A stretch of DNA of 48,516 nt, from the NCBI GenBank assembly GCA_003214465.1, contig QCLO01000009.1:1-48516 (forward strand), written 5' to 3'. This DNA is from Acidimicrobiales bacterium AG-414-N20 (GTDB taxonomy: Bacteria > Actinomycetota > Acidimicrobiia > Acidimicrobiales > MedAcidi-G1). The notes under the pieces are model-generated. The model was given only the letters and a program-made list of their open reading frames with translations. It had not been told where the DNA came from and did not search any database. This document shows, in pieces, positions 16,709 through 26,599 of the stretch (position 1 is the stretch's first letter; each line of letters begins with the position of its first letter). Position numbers and translations under genes: made by a program.

Positions 16709-17745
16709 TAGAAAGCCACCTTCAATACACCAGTAGCAACAATATTTACCAAAGAGAGAGGCACTAGTACTTTCCAAGCAAGTTGTTGCAATTGATCCTC
16801 ACGAAATCTGGGATACGTAAAGCGGAACCAGAAAATAAGGAATGAAACCAGCAACATTTTTCCTACCAAAACCAAAGGTCCAATAAGGTTGAAAAGATTA
16901 CTCGTCGGATCTAACCCAGGTAAATACCAGCCGCCAAGAAAAAATGTTGCGGCTAACGCTGAGAAAATTCCAGCGGTGGCAAACTCTCCTATAAAGAAAA
17001 GCAAAAATCTCATTCCTGTGTATTCAGTTAAGTAACCAGTAACAATCTCTGATTCGGCAACTGGCATGTCAAAAGGTGGTTGAGTTAGTTCAGCTTGAAT
17101 TGCTATAAGAAAAATCACAAAACCTAAGAACTGTGTAATTAGAAAAGGATTACCTATCCCTCCCCAACCAAAAATTTCACCATTTGCTTGAGCTAGAACA
17201 ATTTCTTGAACGTTCAAAGTACCTGCTTGGATTACAACACCCATTACGGCTAAAACAAGAGGTAACTCGTATGCAACAAGTTGTCCTGCTGCTCGCAACC
17301 CACCGATTAGTGAGTATTTACTGGCGGAGCCCCAACCCGCCATGAGAATTCCTATTACCGAGATTGAAGACACAGCTAAGGCTAAAAATACTCCAGTATC
17401 AATATTTATGAACCAAGCATCTGGACCTGCTGGTAGGACTAAAACTAGTAAAAAGGTCGAAGCTAAAACCACAAATGGGGCTGCTTTGAAAACTACTCTG
17501 TCTGCAGCTCTTGGAAACAAATCTTCTTTCTGGAGAAATTTTCCAACTTCTGCTAAAAGCTGTAATGAACCATAAGGACCGGCTTCCATCGGTCCCAATC
17601 GACTTTGCATAAAACTCATCATCTTGAATAAATAAAGATAAACAAGAGTTCCCGCAGGAAGAAGTACTGCTACCAAACCCAGGATTGATCTAATTACAGT
17701 TTGCTGCCAGTAAGCCAATTCAATAGCTAAATTAAAAACTGTCAT
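16708..17745 (-). CDS. nuoH: NuoH of the 11-subunit complex I
   Basis: Membrane subunit at the interface with the peripheral arm; forms part of the quinone tunnel. 345 residues, eight predicted helices. Hallmarks: [50 protein letters not shown] and [26 protein letters not shown] with the conserved acidic residues of the E-channel. It starts within ATGA over the nuoD stop. The N-terminal motif differs from the canonical NRxGP by having [10 protein letters not shown]. Confidence 0.95.
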   Translation of the reverse strand: MTVFNLAIELAYWQQTVIRSILGLVAVLLPAGTLVYLYLFKMMSFMQSRLGPMEAGPYGSLQLLAEVGKFLQKEDLFPRAADRVVFKAAPFVVLASTFLLVLVLPAGPDAWFINIDTGVFLALAVSSISVIGILMAGWGSASKYSLIGGLRAAGQLVAYELPLVLAVMGVVIQAGTLNVQEIVLAQANGEIFGWGGIGNPFLITQFLGFVIFLIAIQAELTQPPFDMPVAESEIVTGYLTEYTGMRFLLFFIGEFATAGIFSALAATFFLGGWYLPGLDPTSNLFNLIGPLVLVGKMLLVSFLIFWFRFTYPRFREDQLQQLAWKVLVPLSLVNIVATGVLKVAF

Positions 17746-18914
17746 CGGTCAATATCTCCTAAAATGAAATACAAACTCGCCAAAATAGAAATCACATCAG
17801 GGACGTAAACGCCTTTCAAAACCCATGGCGTAATTGAAACATTATTAAACGAAGCTGAACGTATTTTCACTCTGTAAGGAACCAAATCACCCTTAGAAAT
17901 AATGTAATAACCCATTATTCCAAGAGGGTTCTCTGTTTCTACATAAGCTTCGCCAGGAGGAACTTTTATGATTCTTGGTACTTTAGCCATTATTGGGCCT
18001 GAAGGTATTCCGTCAAGAATTTGACCCACCATTTTGCAGGACTCCCTGACTTCCTGCAGACGTACCCAATATCGCGCAAATGAATCTCCATCGGGATGTG
18101 TCCAAACTTTCCAATCAAGCTGATCGTGAATCAGGCCCACTCCCCCATCTCTCCTCAAATCCCAATCAACTCCACTCGATCGAATATTTGCTCCAGAAAG
18201 CCCGTAAGCAAGACCTGTATCAGCTGGAATTATTCCAATTCCTCTAGTTCTGGTTTGAAAAATTTCATTCCCGACTACAAGGTCCTCCATCTCTTCGCAA
18301 AAAGAATTAATACGAACAAGCACATCTTTAGTTTCTTGTATCCAACCTTTTGGTAAATCGTCTTTTACTCCACCTATCCGATCAAAATTTGGATGAAATC
18401 GCCCACCAGTCACTGATTCGATTTGATTTAAAACAAATTCCCTGTCTCGAAATGCATAAAAGACGGGGGTTGTTGCTCCTAGCTGAACTGCCATATCACC
18501 TAAGAACAAAACAACATTCGCTATTCGGGATAGTTCGAATAGAGCAGTTCTTATCCATTGTGCCCTTGCTGGAGCTTCCACCTCCATAAGCCTTTCGGCT
18601 GCAAGGATGAACGGCACCTCATTGGCAAAACTCCCCAGCCAATCAATTCTGTTTACCAGAGTTGTTACCTGCGGATAGGTTCTAACCTCTGTAAGTTTCT
18701 CATACCCACGATGCATGTAACCCATCACAGGTTCTGCGGACACAACTTGTTCACCGTCTAAACGAACAATTATTCGTAAAGTCCCGTGCGTAGCTGGATG
18801 CTGAGGTCCTAGATTGAGGGTCATACCTTCTGTTTCAAGTTCAATATTGACTCTTGCATCGCTTGCTTGATTTTCTATATAAGAAAGCTGCTGGGCTGAA
18901 GCTTCAGTATTCAT
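17742..18914 (-). CDS. nuoD: NuoD of the 11-subunit complex I
   Basis: The 49-kDa-type subunit next to cluster N2 that forms the quinone pocket, 390 residues. The pocket His is in LNLGPQHPATHG (residues 33-44). GYMHRGYEKL follows, with Arg69 (codon 18708-18710) at the position of the arginine that is dimethylated in mitochondrial NDUFS2. The C-terminus is the usual [15 protein letters not shown] type. It is a separate gene, not fused to nuoC, and overlaps nuoC (TGATG) and nuoH (ATGA). Confidence 0.96.
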   Translation of the reverse strand: MNTEASAQQLSYIENQASDARVNIELETEGMTLNLGPQHPATHGTLRIIVRLDGEQVVSAEPVMGYMHRGYEKLTEVRTYPQVTTLVNRIDWLGSFANEVPFILAAERLMEVEAPARAQWIRTALFELSRIANVVLFLGDMAVQLGATTPVFYAFRDREFVLNQIESVTGGRFHPNFDRIGGVKDDLPKGWIQETKDVLVRINSFCEEMEDLVVGNEIFQTRTRGIGIIPADTGLAYGLSGANIRSSGVDWDLRRDGGVGLIHDQLDWKVWTHPDGDSFARYWVRLQEVRESCKMVGQILDGIPSGPIMAKVPRIIKVPPGEAYVETENPLGIMGYYIISKGDLVPYRVKIRSASFNNVSITPWVLKGVYVPDVISILASLYFILGDIDR

Positions 18915-19621
18915 CAGGTTTCTTCTCCTGATTCTTCGGTCTCGTCATCACTCTCTCCAGGCATAAGCTCTACGTCAACAATTCCAGGCCAAGGTTTAGC
19001 CCTTCTGGAAAGTAAAGGAAAGTCCTTTCGAAGTGGATGACCTTCAAATTCAGTCGGCAAGTAAAGATTCACCATATTCGGATGATTTTTAAACGAAATT
19101 CCAAACATTTCCATTACTTCTCGTTCGTGCCAATTAGCACCTGGATACACAAGAGTCCATGTATCAACTTCTGGAAAATCACCTTCTAAGTCAGCCTTTA
19201 CATTGACCCCCATATCTGTAGCAGGGTTATGAACGCGAGCAAGCATTTGAAAACGTTTTTCCCCGCCTGCTACACCCCATTCCATTTCAGTTTCAACAGT
19301 CACTTCATCATCAAGATTATCTATAGCCGCATCCATCTCTCGACCAAATGGTGAGGGCTTCCAATCAATTGCAGAGAGGAAATTAAAGAAGTTCATTCCA
19401 TGTTTCTCAAAAAGAATCTTTGCGGTTTCTGACCAAGCTTCTTGAGTTACTCTTATCCACACATCAATCTCGGGGTCTATGTGAGAATCAATAAAACTAC
19501 TACCCAAATCTTGCGTGATGCTGTCGACAAAGGCTTCACGCTTATCGTCAACAATGAGTTCCTCTTGAGGCTCTGTTGACTCTTCAACAATTTCTTCTGC
19601 GTTAGTATCAGGTGACGACAA
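18914..19621 (-). CDS. nuoC: NuoC of the 11-subunit complex I
   Basis: Peripheral-arm 30-kDa subunit, 235 residues. The core has [21 protein letters not shown] and [10 protein letters not shown], the NuoC signature. Both ends are unusual: about 40 acidic residues precede the core and about 20 acidic residues follow it. The start is TTG (19619-19621), inside the 3' end of nuoB with a 14-nt overlap; no in-frame ATG or GTG lies nearby, so TTG is the best candidate. Confidence 0.92.
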   Translation of the reverse strand: MSSPDTNAEEIVEESTEPQEELIVDDKREAFVDSITQDLGSSFIDSHIDPEIDVWIRVTQEAWSETAKILFEKHGMNFFNFLSAIDWKPSPFGREMDAAIDNLDDEVTVETEMEWGVAGGEKRFQMLARVHNPATDMGVNVKADLEGDFPEVDTWTLVYPGANWHEREVMEMFGISFKNHPNMVNLYLPTEFEGHPLRKDFPLLSRRAKPWPGIVDVELMPGESDDETEESGEET

Positions 19622-20108
19622 TTGGATCTCGATTCCATCGATCAGTCATATCTTCTGAAGCTATTCGCTCTTGCAATAAAACAATTCCTTCTAGTAATGC
19701 TTCCGGTCTAGGCGGACAGCCGGGGACATAGACATCCACGGGTATTATCTGATCAACACCTTTAGTAACCGAATAACTATCCCAATAAGGCCCTCCACAA
19801 TTTGCGCAAGACCCCATAGAAATTACATATTTCGGTTCAGGCATTTGTTCATAAAGTCGCCTTACAGCGGGAGCCATCTTGTCTGTAACTGTCCCAGATA
19901 TGACAACTAAATCAGCTTGACGCGGGCTTGCAGGAAAAGGAATAACACCTAATCTCATAACGTCATAGCGAGGAGAAGCAAAGGCAGCGCCCATTTCTAT
20001 TGCACAACACGCAAGTCCCCATTGATATACCCAAAGCGAATATTTTCGACTTATATTCAATAACGTGGTCAAAGGACCTGGCAATTTGCCATTTTCTACT
20101 AAACCCAT
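19608..20108 (-). CDS. nuoB: NuoB of the 11-subunit complex I
   Basis: Carries cluster N2, the last iron-sulphur centre before quinone. From the chosen ATG (20106-20108) it has 166 residues. The ligands are visible: Cys34-Cys35 in GLACCAIEM, then a Cys in [10 protein letters not shown] and one in PGCPPRPE. It has an extra Cys in CANCGG where canonical NuoB has CASSGG. An upstream in-frame start exists, but it lies deep in nuoA; the chosen one overlaps the nuoA stop by only 10 nt and has GGAGAAAG upstream. Confidence 0.95.
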   Translation of the reverse strand: MGLVENGKLPGPLTTLLNISRKYSLWVYQWGLACCAIEMGAAFASPRYDVMRLGVIPFPASPRQADLVVISGTVTDKMAPAVRRLYEQMPEPKYVISMGSCANCGGPYWDSYSVTKGVDQIIPVDVYVPGCPPRPEALLEGIVLLQERIASEDMTDRWNRDPIVVT

Positions 20109-20464
20109 CGTAGTAATCGCTTTCTCCAGGCGTAGAGAAGCCCCAAAGCCAAGATAAAGATAAAAATAAACATTTCGACTAAACCAAAAAGACCGTACAC
20201 CTCGAGACGAGCAGCCCATGGAAAAATAAATACGGCCTCAACATCAAATAGAACAAACATCAAAGCGAAAACGTAATATCTAATATTCGCTTGGCTCCAC
20301 ATGTCACCTTGCGGATCAACACCTGATTCATAATTAATTCTTTTCTGGGGTGTGTCTCGACTGGGTCTAAGCAAACTTCCCAACCCTAAAAAAACGGATA
20401 CAAGAAGAATCCCTACACCTCCAAAGATTAAAACTGTAAGCCAGTTGCGAAGAAATTCAGACAT
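20099..20464 (-). CDS. nuoA: NuoA of the 11-subunit complex I
   Basis: Small membrane subunit with three helices, 121 residues from ATG at 20462-20464. Hallmarks: [12 protein letters not shown] in the first loop and [22 protein letters not shown] in the second helix. A TTG start 14 codons upstream is possible but adds sequence not seen in the family. It begins the EFG-less cluster; a 124-nt gap separates it from the preceding nuoN, the largest gap in the whole respiratory run. Confidence 0.94.
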   Translation of the reverse strand: MSEFLRNWLTVLIFGGVGILLVSVFLGLGSLLRPSRDTPQKRINYESGVDPQGDMWSQANIRYYVFALMFVLFDVEAVFIFPWAARLEVYGLFGLVEMFIFIFILALGLLYAWRKRLLRWV

Positions 20465-20588
20465 CGTTTTAAGACCGGTTTCCCTTTGATAAATAAGCAA
20501 AGCCAAAGCTGCGTACCTGACGAAGGTTACCGTAATTTATGGCTTTCGGAGGCGTTTGGAAGGCCTGAATGAAGTATTTCATTATCAC
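20465..20588 (-). other. Gap between the 14-subunit and 11-subunit nuo clusters
   Basis: A 124-nt non-coding gap, the longest within the respiratory run. I see one imperfect stem (GGCTTTC near 20540 with GGAAGGCC near 20568) and no U-tract, and no convincing -35/-10 pair for nuoA. It may hold a promoter or mRNA processing site, but the sequence does not prove either. Confidence 0.3.
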
Positions 20589-22079
20589 CTAACCACCTAC
20601 CAAAATTGGAACTGCGTCTCTGGTTATTTCTACGAACGGCCCAGGAATAAAACCTGTAACTATAACGACAATAGAAGACAGAGAGGTGACTACCCAGACT
20701 CCTTTTGAAACATGGATATCTTCAATTTTTCCTTCATTATTATCAGAATACATTGCCATAAGTATTCGAAGATATACATAAGCAGCTATAGCTGCTGACA
20801 GCATCGCTACGCCTGCAAGAAAATAATACTTAGTATCAACCGCTGATGAGATAACTCCGAGTTTTGCTATAAAACCTCCCGTGAAAGGAATTCCTGCTTG
20901 GCCTAATAATAAGATTGTGAATAGGGCAGCCAAAGCTGGCTTACGTTTTGCTAATCCTTTATATGCATCTAGGTCGTGATTTGAATCACCTTCGCCGCCT
21001 ACGACTGTTGCTATAGCAAAACTTCCTGAAGCAAGAAATGTGTAGACCCCCAAATAAAACAGCACAGCAGATGTCCCATCCATATTTGATGATTGAACTC
21101 CGATAAGAATAAACCCTGCATGAGCTATTGAAGAGTAAGCAAGCATTCTTTTTACATTCGTTTGGACTACTGCAACCACAGAACCAAACACAACACTTAA
21201 ACCCGAAAGCACGGCTAAAGGGATTTGCCAATCATTGACGTAAGATGCGAATGTCAAAGGGAAAACCCTTAATATTGCAGCAAATCCTGCGACTTTAACA
21301 CCGGCAGCCATCCAAATAACAACAGGTGTTGGGGCACCTTGGTAAGCATCGGGAGTCCATGCGTGAAAGGGAAACACAGCTACTTTGAAACCCAAACCAA
21401 CCAGCATTAAAGCAAAACCGATCATCAACATTCCATCTTCGATCAAAAGTGAAGTGGCTAGAAAGTTTCTGATTTCGACGAGGTTCGTAGTTCCAACAGC
21501 GCCATAAACCAAGGCAATTCCATAAAGTAAAAAAGCGGAAGAAAACGCTCCCAATAAAAAATATTTGATAGAGGCTTCTTGAGATTCAATTTTTCTTAAA
21601 TGGAGAGCGACAAGAACATAGACAGCTATAGATAGAATTTCTATTCCTAGGAATAAAACAATTAGATCGTTTGCGCCCGCCATCACTACGCCACCTGCAG
21701 CTGAGAGTAAAAGAAGAACATAAAATTCTAAATCAGGAATACCTTCTCTACTCAAATATGGACGAGCAAGAATAGAAGTTGAAATTAATGCGATAGCTAT
21801 TAATGAAGTCAGAAAAATAGTAGAACTGTCTGTTCCCACAGAATTGTTTAAAAATGAGATCGGTCCATCATTTTGAATTCGGTTCCACATAGGGATTGAT
21901 GAAAGTAAGACAAAAATTCCAGCTGTCAAACTGATACCAGGTGCTAACCAACTGATTTCTTTCTTTAATAAAGAAGAAATTGTTAGGAGCAATACTCCGG
22001 ATACTGCAAGAACAATTACCGGTAGTAAAGCCCACCATACAATTTCAGGAGTGGGAACAGAATTAGAAGCAAAAAACAT
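20589..22079 (-). CDS. nuoN: NuoN of the 14-subunit complex I
   Basis: Antiporter-like membrane subunit, 496 residues, about 14 helices. Shows KVAVFPFHAWTPDAYQGAPTPVVIWMAAG, VKRMLAYSSIAHAGFILIG and GQAGIPFTGGFIAKLG. It starts 2 nt after the nuoM stop and ends the 14-gene cluster. It is a diverged paralogue of the nuoN at 9916-11424. Confidence 0.95.
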   Translation of the reverse strand: MFFASNSVPTPEIVWWALLPVIVLAVSGVLLLTISSLLKKEISWLAPGISLTAGIFVLLSSIPMWNRIQNDGPISFLNNSVGTDSSTIFLTSLIAIALISTSILARPYLSREGIPDLEFYVLLLLSAAGGVVMAGANDLIVLFLGIEILSIAVYVLVALHLRKIESQEASIKYFLLGAFSSAFLLYGIALVYGAVGTTNLVEIRNFLATSLLIEDGMLMIGFALMLVGLGFKVAVFPFHAWTPDAYQGAPTPVVIWMAAGVKVAGFAAILRVFPLTFASYVNDWQIPLAVLSGLSVVFGSVVAVVQTNVKRMLAYSSIAHAGFILIGVQSSNMDGTSAVLFYLGVYTFLASGSFAIATVVGGEGDSNHDLDAYKGLAKRKPALAALFTILLLGQAGIPFTGGFIAKLGVISSAVDTKYYFLAGVAMLSAAIAAYVYLRILMAMYSDNNEGKIEDIHVSKGVWVVTSLSSIVVIVTGFIPGPFVEITRDAVPILVGG

Positions 22080-22081
22080 TA

Positions 22082-23680
22082 TTAATGTCCCTCTTCTGAT
22101 TTTTGTGTATCTATTTTAATTTCTCCTAAGGAGTGCCGGTTTACGGGCTCTTCGAAACCTGAAACGTGTTTTTCAATATGTACTACCAAAGTTTTTACAG
22201 AGTTTTCCATTCTGTTTATTACTGGTTTCGGGTAAACACCTAAAAAAACTATTAGAGCCAACAACGGAAGCAAAACAAGAGTTTCTCGTGTTTTAAGGTC
22301 AGTCATTTCTGCATTTTCTTTTTCTGCCGGACCGTGGAAAACACGCTGATAAGCCCATAGTAAATATAGAGCTGCCAAAACAACGCCTAATGTAGCTACA
22401 ACTGCCCACCACCTATGAGCCGTAAACGTTCCTAATAAAATTAGGAACTCTCCTACAAAACCATTAAGACCAGGAAGTCCTATTGAAGAAAGCATTACCA
22501 CAGTAAAGAAACCTGCCATAAGAGGTGCGGAATGTTGCAACCCTCCAAGCTCATCTATTTGCCTTGTGTGTCGGCGTTCATAAATCATTCCGACTAATAG
22601 AAACAATGCACCGGTTGAAATGCCATGATTTACCATCTGGAGGACGCTGCCCACAATAGCTTCAGTGTTTAAAGCGAACGTGCCCAAAACAATGAAACCA
22701 AGATGAGCGATCGATGAATAAGCAACCAGTCTCTTAAGGTCTTTCTGCATAGCCGCCACCACTGCGCCATAGATAATTCCGACTACTCCTAAGGTTAGAA
22801 AAACCGGTGCGAAGAAGTGAGAAGCTTCTGGGAACAAATATAAACCAAACCTTATTAAACCGTAAGTTCCAAGCTTTAAGAGGACGCCAGCGAGAATTAC
22901 TGAACCTGCTGTTGGAGCTTCAGTATGAGCGTCTGGTAACCATGTATGTAGAGGGAAAATAGGAATCTTGACAGCGAAGGCAAGAGCAAAAGTTAAGAAT
23001 ATCCAACGCGCTGCTCCTTGAGTGATACTTTGCGATTCAGCAATCTCAACTAGATCGAAAGTGACAGAACCTCCTACATTATCCGCATGTAAAAACGCAA
23101 CTGTAATGATTCCAACCAGCATTAGTGCAGAACCAGCCATCGTGAACAAGAAAAATTTTGTTGCTGCATAAGAGCGATTGCCGTGACCCCATCGGCTAAT
23201 CAAGAAATACATGGGAACGAGAACAACTTCGAAGCAAAGGAAAAATAGGATTAAATCTAGTGAACAGAAAACTCCCATGACTCCAGCTTCTAATAAAAGC
23301 ATCCAAGCAAAATATGAGCGGTCATTGTGTTCAGGGTCTACTGCAAGGAAGGCAATTGGGAATAAAATACCGGTTAAAACTATTAAAAATAGTGAAATTC
23401 CATCTACTCCAAATGACCAAGAAATTCCGAAATCACTAATCCAAGATTGTCGAGAAACAAATTGGAACATATCTGAGTGGTTTTCGTATTCGAAATCACT
23501 AAGTAACCAAAGCGATAAAGCACATGTAATTGTTGAAAATATTAGTGCAACTAATTTTGTTAAATCTTTTCTAGCGCGAGGTAAGAAAGCTACAACTAAG
23601 GCACCGGCGGTAGGCACAATTAGCAAAGAAGGAAGAACCGGAAAAGTTGCTGAAGAGGAGGCCGCTACTATGAGATTCAT
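22082..23680 (-). CDS. nuoM: NuoM of the 14-subunit complex I
   Basis: Antiporter-like membrane subunit of 532 residues. Family sequence: IPIFPLHTWLPDAHTEAPTAGS, KRLVAYSSIAHLGFIVLG, LPGLNGFVGEF. I chose the ATG at 23678-23680 because it overlaps the nuoL stop as ATGA; the upstream in-frame start adds eight residues inside nuoL. The C-terminal tail is hydrophilic and charged, like that of its paralogue. Confidence 0.95.
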   Translation of the reverse strand: MNLIVAASSSATFPVLPSLLIVPTAGALVVAFLPRARKDLTKLVALIFSTITCALSLWLLSDFEYENHSDMFQFVSRQSWISDFGISWSFGVDGISLFLIVLTGILFPIAFLAVDPEHNDRSYFAWMLLLEAGVMGVFCSLDLILFFLCFEVVLVPMYFLISRWGHGNRSYAATKFFLFTMAGSALMLVGIITVAFLHADNVGGSVTFDLVEIAESQSITQGAARWIFLTFALAFAVKIPIFPLHTWLPDAHTEAPTAGSVILAGVLLKLGTYGLIRFGLYLFPEASHFFAPVFLTLGVVGIIYGAVVAAMQKDLKRLVAYSSIAHLGFIVLGTFALNTEAIVGSVLQMVNHGISTGALFLLVGMIYERRHTRQIDELGGLQHSAPLMAGFFTVVMLSSIGLPGLNGFVGEFLILLGTFTAHRWWAVVATLGVVLAALYLLWAYQRVFHGPAEKENAEMTDLKTRETLVLLPLLALIVFLGVYPKPVINRMENSVKTLVVHIEKHVSGFEEPVNRHSLGEIKIDTQKSEEGH

Positions 23681-25704
23681 ATTGTTGTCCTCGTTAAGAA
23701 CCAAATAAGTAAACCAATAGCTCCAATTCCTATACCTAGTGCATAAGTTCTAACCAAACCATTCTGTGTACGTCGAAGTATTGAGGCAGTCTTTTTAACA
23801 ATTTGACCTGTCCCATCAACAGCACCATCTATTACTTGCTTGTCGAATCTCGCTACTGCCGCGAATGCTTTAGACCCAGGTCCTCCCATAAATCTTGAAA
23901 CTGTGGAATCGAAATTCCAGGCATTATGTAAGATAGGTTTTTCAAAGATTTGCTTATCAATTTTTTCTTTAAGATAAGTGGTAAGTCCTATGCCAATTCC
24001 TGCGACTACAGAGACTAAAGCTAAAAGTGCCAGTACCCATAAAGTAGAACTCGAAAGATGTAAATGCGTCTCATTGTGGAACGTTGCTGGTTCCAACCAA
24101 TGCTCTAACCATTTAGTTGAAGATGAAAATGGTAATTGGATTAAACCTCCAACTACTGAAAGAACTGCCAAAGCTACAAGCGGTAAAGTCATAGTCCAAG
24201 GTGACTCATGCGGTTTAATCTCATCACCAGCATCAACAGCATCAACAGCATCAACAGCATCAACAGCATCAACAGCATCAACAGCATCACCAGCATCACC
24301 AGCATCACCAGCATCACCAGCATCAACAGCATCACCAGCATCACCAGCATCACCAGCATCACCAGCATCTAAATATCGGGGTTTGCCGAAAAATGTGAGA
24401 ACAACTTGACGAGTCATATAAAAAGCGGTCAAAAGCGCAGTTACTATCCCGACAATCCAAAGTAATGGACTCTTATTCCATGCGAAAGCAAGAATTTCAT
24501 CCTTCGACCAAAAACCTGAGAATGGAGGAACACCGGCGATTGCTAACCATCCAATGATAAAAGTTCCAGCTGTGATTGGCATCAAGGAACGGAGGCCGCC
24601 ATAGCGACGAAGGTCCTGTTCGCCATCCATTCCGTGGATTACTGATCCTGCACCAAGAAAAAGTAGAGCCTTAAAAAAAGCATGTGTGATCATATGAAAA
24701 ATTGCTGCTGTGTAAGCCCCACATCCAACTGCTAAAACCATGTATCCCAGCTGGCTTACGGTTGAATATGCAAGAACTTTTTTTATATCTGTTTGAGCGA
24801 CAGCTATTGAAGCCGCAAATAAAGCTGTTCCGACTCCGACCCAGGCAATCAATCCGGTCGACCATGTGGAAGCTTCTACCATGATTGGGTTGACTCTAAT
24901 TAATAAGTAAACACCGGAAGTGACCATGGTCGCGGCATGGATTAATGCTGAAACAGGGGTTGGACCAGCCATTGCGTCAGGCAACCATAGGTATAGAGGG
25001 AATTGTGCCGATTTCCCCATGGCACCAACAAAAAGCATTAAAACTATAAACGTAGTAGTAGTTTTAGCTATTTGATTGGATTCTAATATGTTAAATATTT
25101 CTAGATATTGGAGAGAACCGAAATTGAAGAAAATAAGAAACATTGCGACCATAAAACCCCAGTCGCCAACTCGATTGGTTATAAATGCTTTCTTTCCGGC
25201 GGTTGCATTTGCTCGATCCCTGAACCAAAAAGAAATTAATAGATAGGAGCAAGCTCCAACGCCTTCCCAGCCAAGAAAAGTCAGCAGAAGATTGTCGCCT
25301 AATACAAGTACCAGCATTGAGAATGCAAACAAATTCAAATACGTGAAAAAACGATTGAAATCTGAATCACCATGCATGTACCCAATTGAGTAAAGATGAA
25401 TTAAAGTACCTACTCCGGTAATAAATAAGCACATAGTAATTGATAAGGGGTCAGCTAAAAAACCTATATCGACTTTAAAATCTCCAGCTGGTATCCAATC
25501 AAAAAGAGTAAAAACTTTTTGTCTATTTTCATTTTTTTCTAAAAGCATTCCAATGAAAACAAGCAAGACTGATAAAAAAGAACCTGCCATGGCGGTCGTT
25601 GCTAACCATCCTGCAATCGGTTCTCTTACTGATTTCCCTAAACAAATAAGAGTCAAAAAACCTAGGAGAGGAAAAGTAGGAATAAGCCAAACCAGATCTA
25701 CCAT
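23677..25704 (-). CDS. nuoL: NuoL of the 14-subunit complex I, with Gly/Val-Asp-Ala repeat
   Basis: Distal antiporter-like subunit, 675 residues. Hallmarks: FPLYLWLPDAMAGPTPVSALIHAATMV and KKVLAYSTVSQLGYMVLAVG. Residues about 447-495 are 16 tandem triplets of Gly-Asp-Ala or Val-Asp-Ala, inserted in the loop before KPHESPWTMTLPL. In the other NuoL the same loop holds only a short His-rich stretch. The gene starts 2 nt after nuoK and overlaps nuoM by 4 nt. Confidence 0.96.
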   Translation of the reverse strand: MVDLVWLIPTFPLLGFLTLICLGKSVREPIAGWLATTAMAGSFLSVLLVFIGMLLEKNENRQKVFTLFDWIPAGDFKVDIGFLADPLSITMCLFITGVGTLIHLYSIGYMHGDSDFNRFFTYLNLFAFSMLVLVLGDNLLLTFLGWEGVGACSYLLISFWFRDRANATAGKKAFITNRVGDWGFMVAMFLIFFNFGSLQYLEIFNILESNQIAKTTTTFIVLMLFVGAMGKSAQFPLYLWLPDAMAGPTPVSALIHAATMVTSGVYLLIRVNPIMVEASTWSTGLIAWVGVGTALFAASIAVAQTDIKKVLAYSTVSQLGYMVLAVGCGAYTAAIFHMITHAFFKALLFLGAGSVIHGMDGEQDLRRYGGLRSLMPITAGTFIIGWLAIAGVPPFSGFWSKDEILAFAWNKSPLLWIVGIVTALLTAFYMTRQVVLTFFGKPRYLDAGDAGDAGDAGDAVDAGDAGDAGDAGDAVDAVDAVDAVDAVDAVDAGDEIKPHESPWTMTLPLVALAVLSVVGGLIQLPFSSSTKWLEHWLEPATFHNETHLHLSSSTLWVLALLALVSVVAGIGIGLTTYLKEKIDKQIFEKPILHNAWNFDSTVSRFMGGPGSKAFAAVARFDKQVIDGAVDGTGQIVKKTASILRRTQNGLVRTYALGIGIGAIGLLIWFLTRTTI
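24222..24365 (-). repeat. Sixteen 9-bp tandem repeats inside nuoL (14-subunit set)
   Basis: Plus-strand units CATCACCAG and CATCAACAG, differing by one base, tile 144 bp without gaps. In coding order they read G G G G V G G G G V V V V V V G (Gly-Asp-Ala or Val-Asp-Ala). The variant pattern suggests block duplication as well as single-unit slippage. The frame is kept at any copy number. Confidence 0.97.
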
Positions 25705-25706
25705 TT

Positions 25707-26012
25707 TTATCCGCCTAAAATCTTTAGATCGTCAGCATTAGTCCTAGAGCGTCTTCGCATAATTGCAACTACTAGTGCCAAACCGATAACTACTTCCGCT
25801 GCAGCAACGACTAAAACGAAAAATACGGCAAGTTGACCTCCCAAGTCATTTAGATGGGAACCAATACTCACAAATGTGATATTGACCGCATTTAACATTA
25901 ATTCAATGCACATAAACATGATTAACGGGTTACGTCTTACTAAAAGACCTGTAGTGCCAATTGAGAAAAGAATTGCTGCTAGAAGCAGATACCAGGTGGT
26001 CGTGATGCTCAT
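25707..26012 (-). CDS. nuoK: NuoK of the 14-subunit complex I
   Basis: Small three-helix membrane subunit, 101 residues. RRNPLIMFMCIELMLNAVNITFV contains the conserved Glu of the second helix, and AAAEVVIGLALVVAIMRRR the third-helix motif. It starts inside the nuoJ stop as ATGA. Length and motifs are typical. Confidence 0.96.
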   Translation of the reverse strand: MSITTTWYLLLAAILFSIGTTGLLVRRNPLIMFMCIELMLNAVNITFVSIGSHLNDLGGQLAVFFVLVVAAAEVVIGLALVVAIMRRRSRTNADDLKILGG

Positions 26013-26599
26013 TCTTCACCTTTTTCTTCTAACTCATCTTCTAAGTTGTCATTCTGCTGTTTATCTAAAGTTGATATAAGCGGTTTTGTCGGACGGGTTG
26101 AAAGAACAACTGCTCCCACGACAGCAACTGTCAACAAGAGAGCAGTTAATTCTACGGAAAAAACGTGTGTAGAAAATAATGCTTCTCCTAAAATTTTTGT
26201 GTTATCGGATGCATCCCCGATGGGAGTGTTTGCTACTTGTTCCCCTGTTGGACCTCCGACAGCAACTATCAAGACTGTCAAAATAATTCCAAAAATCGAA
26301 GCTCCCAAAACAACTGCTAGAGGTCTTTGACCGGAAATTGGTTCGACTTTTAAATCTTCTGCTCTATCGACTCCTAACAAGGTAATTACAAAAACAAAAA
26401 GTATTACTATTGCTCCGGCATAAACAATTACTTGTATTGCTGCAAGAAATGTCGCTTCTAAAAGGACAAACAAGACAGCTACTCCAAATAACGTTTGAAC
26501 CATGAATAAAGCTGAATGGACAGGGTTCTTAGAAAAAATAACTCCCAATGCGCCACTTAAAATAACAGCTGCACTTATCAAAAAGACAACCGTTTCCAT
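26009..26599 (-). CDS. nuoJ: NuoJ of the 14-subunit complex I
   Basis: Five-helix membrane subunit of 196 residues. VHSALFMVQTLFGVAVLFVLL and VIVYAGAIVILFVFVITLLG identify it. The C-terminal 30 residues are hydrophilic and acidic. Overlaps nuoI by one base (TAATG) and nuoK by 4 nt (ATGA). Confidence 0.95.
   Translation of the reverse strand: METVVFLISAAVILSGALGVIFSKNPVHSALFMVQTLFGVAVLFVLLEATFLAAIQVIVYAGAIVILFVFVITLLGVDRAEDLKVEPISGQRPLAVVLGASIFGIILTVLIVAVGGPTGEQVANTPIGDASDNTKILGEALFSTHVFSVELTALLLTVAVVGAVVLSTRPTKPLISTLDKQQNDNLEDELEEKGEE

Noticed and set aside
16709-16777. Longer NuoI with 23 extra residues
   Set aside because: The extra part lies inside nuoH, is Cys-rich only by chance, and the TAATG overlap supports the shorter form.
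9916-20464. 11-subunit nuo cluster as a decayed copy that lost nuoEFG
   Set aside because: All eleven frames are intact, tightly coupled, and keep cluster ligands; an EFG-less set is known in Streptomyces.
24222-24365. CRISPR array
   Set aside because: The period is 9 bp with no spacers, and the array is in frame inside nuoL; the 15001-15054 array was rejected for the same reason.
23978-24409. Plus-strand reading frame of 143 codons with Ala-Ser-Thr repeats
   Set aside because: It is the antisense of the nuoL repeat, has no binding site, and lies wholly inside a secure gene.
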